A DNA stretch of 7,496 nt from Hyphomicrobiales bacterium. Lineage in GTDB: Bacteria; Pseudomonadota; Alphaproteobacteria; Rhizobiales; Xanthobacteraceae. The notes below the pieces were generated by a model, which was not told where the DNA came from, searched no databases, and saw nothing but the letters and a program-made list of their open reading frames with translations. Shown here piece after piece: positions 5,480 to 7,496 of the stretch (positions are counted from its first letter, which is position 1; the number at the start of each line of letters is the position of its first letter). The position numbers were made by a program, and so were the translations under genes. Where the stretch lies: NCBI GenBank assembly GCA_017304505.1, contig JAFKKQ010000087.1, positions 1 through 7,496 of the forward strand, read 5' to 3'.

Positions 5480-6910
5480 TCACTTCACCAGCACGTTGCT
5501 GAATTGCCAGGGATCGCTGGTATCGATCTCCTCGGGAAACAGGCCGGGGCGGCCGGCGAGTGGCGTCCAATCGGTGTAGGTGCCGAACACCTTGCCGAGA
5601 TACGGGCGCTGAATCTCCAGGCAGCGATGGAAGTCCATTTCGTCGGCCTCGGTCAGACCGCGATCCGGGTTCTCCAGCATCCACACGATGCCCGCCAGCA
5701 CGGCCGAGGTGACCTGAAGCCCGGTGGCGTTCTGGTAGGGCGCGAGCTTGCGCGTCTCCTCGATGGACAGCGAGGAGCCGTACCAAAAGGCGTTCTTGGC
5801 GTGGCCGTAGAGCAGCACGCCTAGCTCGTCGACGCCGTCGACGATTTCGTGCTCGTCGAGGATCTTCCACGTCGGCTGCCGGGTCCAGGCGTTGCCCGCC
5901 ATCTCGTGCAGCGACAGCACGGCATCGTCGCACGGGTGATAGGCGTAATGGCATGTCGGCCGGTAGGTCACGGCGTCGCCGTCGCGGACGCTGAAGTAGT
6001 CGGCGATCGAGATAGCCTCGTTGTGGGTGACAAGGAAGCCGTGCTGCGCCTGCGCGGTTGGCGTCCAGGATCGCACCTTGGTGCCGGCGCCGGGCTGAGC
6101 CAGATAGATCGCGGCGCCGCAGCCGAAGTCATGGCAATGGCCGTTCGGTGGCATTGTCTTCTCATGGGTGCCGAAGCCGAGCTCCGACGGCTGCACGCCC
6201 TCCGAGCAGAAGCCCTCGACCGACCAGGTGTTGACGAACACGCCGCGCGGCTTCGGGTCCCTGGCGCGCTGGGTGTCGCGCTCGGCGATGTGGATACCCT
6301 TGACGCCGGCACGCTGCATCAGCCGTGCCCAGTCGTCGCGGGTTTTCGGCTCGCCGGCGTCCACGCCGATGTCGCGGGCGACATTGAGCAACGCCTGCTT
6401 GACGAACCAGGACACCATGCCGGGATTGGCACCGCAGGCGCTCACGATGGTTGTGCCGCCCGGCCGGCGGCGGCGGACGTCGAGGACGCGCTCGCGCAGC
6501 GCGTAGTTCGAGCGCTGCGACAGCGATAGCTTGGGGTCGCTGTAGAGGCCCGGCCAGGGCTCGCACACCGTGTCGATGTAATGGGCGCCGAGGTCCTTGC
6601 AGAGGTCCATCAGGTCGGCCGAGCCGGTATCGACCGAGACGTTGACGATCAGGCCGCGGCCGGGGCCGGCCGTGAGCAGCGGCGTCAGCACCTCGCGATA
6701 ATTGTCCCGCGTCAGCGCCACTTTCATGAAGCGGAGCTTGCGCTCGTCGAGCAGCCGGCGGTCGGTATCGACCGGATCGATCAGCACGAACTTCGAGCGA
6801 TCGAAGGCGATATGCCGCTCCAGCAAGGGAAGGAAACCGCGGCCGATCGAGCCGAGGCCGATCATCACGATGGGGCCGTCGAAGCGGGCGTGGATGGGGG
6901 ATTGGGCCAT
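5480..6910 (-). CDS. hss: Homospermidine synthase
   Basis: This 476-residue enzyme makes sym-homospermidine from two putrescines (or putrescine plus spermidine), with NAD+ as bound prosthetic group, in the cytosol. An N-terminal Rossmann motif GLGSIGRG lies at 18-25, followed by an acidic strand end in LIDP at 43-46. Length and numbering match the Blastochloris viridis enzyme. The residues I recall as lining its active site fall at the same numbers: E117, N162, E210, W229, E237, H296 and D361. Other strong blocks are ACGANPGMVSWFVKQAL (158-174) and HNEAISIADYFSVRDG (296-311). ATG at 6910 is preceded by AGGAG 9 nt upstream. It converges on the WD40 gene with only 11 bp between stop codons. Homospermidine is a major polyamine in many alphaproteobacteria. 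Confidence 0.95.
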   Translation of the reverse strand: MAQSPIHARFDGPIVMIGLGSIGRGFLPLLERHIAFDRSKFVLIDPVDTDRRLLDERKLRFMKVALTRDNYREVLTPLLTAGPGRGLIVNVSVDTGSADLMDLCKDLGAHYIDTVCEPWPGLYSDPKLSLSQRSNYALRERVLDVRRRRPGGTTIVSACGANPGMVSWFVKQALLNVARDIGVDAGEPKTRDDWARLMQRAGVKGIHIAERDTQRARDPKPRGVFVNTWSVEGFCSEGVQPSELGFGTHEKTMPPNGHCHDFGCGAAIYLAQPGAGTKVRSWTPTAQAQHGFLVTHNEAISIADYFSVRDGDAVTYRPTCHYAYHPCDDAVLSLHEMAGNAWTRQPTWKILDEHEIVDGVDELGVLLYGHAKNAFWYGSSLSIEETRKLAPYQNATGLQVTSAVLAGIVWMLENPDRGLTEADEMDFHRCLEIQRPYLGKVFGTYTDWTPLAGRPGLFPEEIDTSDPWQFSNVLVK

Positions 6911-6970
6911 GATGCGCTGCTCCTGAAGGAAAGCCGGTCATATCCGCCAATGCTGACGGACGGAATACAG

Positions 6971-6992
6971 GCCGCGCGGGGTTCCGCGCGGC
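6971..6992. repeat. GC-rich hairpin between the acetyltransferase and hss genes
   Basis: GCCGCGCGG (6971-6979) and CCGCGCGGC (6984-6992) form a perfect 9-bp stem with a GGTT loop. On the minus strand it lies 22 bp after the acetyltransferase stop and about 60 bp before the hss start. No run of U follows in the direction of transcription, so it may be a weak terminator or a processing or attenuation hairpin that separates expression of the two genes. Confidence 0.5.
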
Positions 6993-7014
6993 GTCCACGA
7001 TATTTGAGGCGGTG

Positions 7015-7496
7015 TTATGCCGCGCGAGGCGCGGGCAGGGCGGGGACCGCCGCGACGAGAGGGCGTTGCGTCGGCTGCGGCGCGCGGATGGTGCCGCGGG
7101 CGCTATCGAGTGCTGCCGGGGTCAGTTCGCAGCCGAGCAGGCGGCTCTTGTCGTCGAGGCCGGGCAGCCACAGGCCGCCGGTCCGCTCGGCCGAGAAGCC
7201 GAAGCGGCCATAGTAGGCCGGATCGCCGACCAGCAGCACGACGCGATGGCCGCGCCGTTTCGCTTCATCCAGCGCGCGCCGCATGAGGGCTGCGCCGACG
7301 CCGCAGTTGCGGATGGCGGGGTCGACGACCAGCGGCCCGAGCAGCAGCGCCGGACGGTTCGGGCCGGCTGTCACATCCCACAGCCGCACGGTGCCGACCA
7401 GGCGGCCGCCTTCGACCGCGGCGGGCGACAGCCCGCGCGCGGGCGCACGGCCACTGCGCAGCCGCGCCGACGGTTTGGTGAAACGGATGGCGCCAT
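7015..7496 (-). CDS. GNAT-family N-acetyltransferase (YhbS-like), N-terminus outside the window
   Basis: The minus strand is open from the right window edge to a TAA at 7015-7017, giving about 159 visible residues with the first few dozen missing. The acetyl-CoA-binding core is clear: LLLGPLVVDPAIRNCGVGAALM contains the R-x-x-G-x-G pyrophosphate loop. It is followed by RRALDEAKRRGHRVVLLVGD and then PAYYGRFGFSAERTGGLWLPG, the Y-Y-x-R-F-G-F signature of COG3153/YhbS-type GNAT proteins. The Ala/Pro-rich tail after the domain looks disordered. The substrate is unknown; this subgroup includes poorly characterised small-molecule or protein acetyltransferases. The GTG at 7389 would give a truncated domain, because family-like sequence (RLVGTVRLWDV preceded by F-T-K-P-S-A-R-L-R) continues upstream to the edge. 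It lies upstream of hss on the same strand across a 104-bp gap. Confidence 0.85.
   Translation of the reverse strand, partial: GAIRFTKPSARLRSGRAPARGLSPAAVEGGRLVGTVRLWDVTAGPNRPALLLGPLVVDPAIRNCGVGAALMRRALDEAKRRGHRVVLLVGDPAYYGRFGFSAERTGGLWLPGLDDKSRLLGCELTPAALDSARGTIRAPQPTQRPLVAAVPALPAPRAA

Noticed and set aside
5849..6529. 226-codon plus-strand open frame opposite hss
   Set aside because: It is a shadow of homospermidine synthase, whose sense frame is full length with the expected active-site residues.

Overview
The window is high-GC DNA with dense genes on both strands. It looks like an alphaproteobacterium of the Bradyrhizobium/Rhodopseudomonas/Blastochloris type (Hyphomicrobiales). The grounds are a homospermidine synthase with the residue layout of the Blastochloris enzyme, an orphan TctC/Bug-type binding protein, a CobW-like GTPase next to a WD40 protein, and an intergenic hairpin repeat of a kind I recall from Bradyrhizobium and relatives. 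The assignment rests on gene content and recall, not on a database comparison.

Layout, left to right. Positions 1-108 (minus) hold the N-terminus of a PfkB-type sugar kinase that runs off the left edge. A Zur-like operator at 232-248 then precedes a tight plus-strand operon: a 51-residue His-rich single-span membrane protein (254-409), an ABC ATPase (411-1151) and an ABC-3 family permease (1158-2030). Together these look like a zinc importer that is derepressed when zinc is scarce, although no substrate-binding protein gene is present. Converging on it from the right is a minus-strand TctC/Bug periplasmic binding protein (2113-3066). Its last four codons plus stop are present as three exact tandem copies of 15 bp. 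Divergent from it, on the plus strand, is a COG0523/CobW metallochaperone GTPase with 14 histidines in a metal-binding loop (3243-4292), then a composite hairpin repeat (4292-4389), then a WD40 beta-propeller protein (4461-5468). The right end is minus-strand: homospermidine synthase (5480-6910), preceded by a GNAT acetyltransferase cut off by the window edge (7015-7496).

The common theme of the left and centre is zinc homeostasis: Zur-controlled uptake plus a zinc-handling GTPase. The WD40 protein may belong to the GTPase by position. The TctC gene, the sugar kinase and the polyamine/acetyltransferase pair look like ordinary neighbours. No RNA genes, IS elements, CRISPR arrays or phage genes were seen, and no gene-free stretch exceeds 300 bases. 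I did not find a clearly new system. The best candidates for novelty are the small His-rich membrane protein under the Zur box, the CobW-WD40 pairing, and the triplicated stop-codon repeat.
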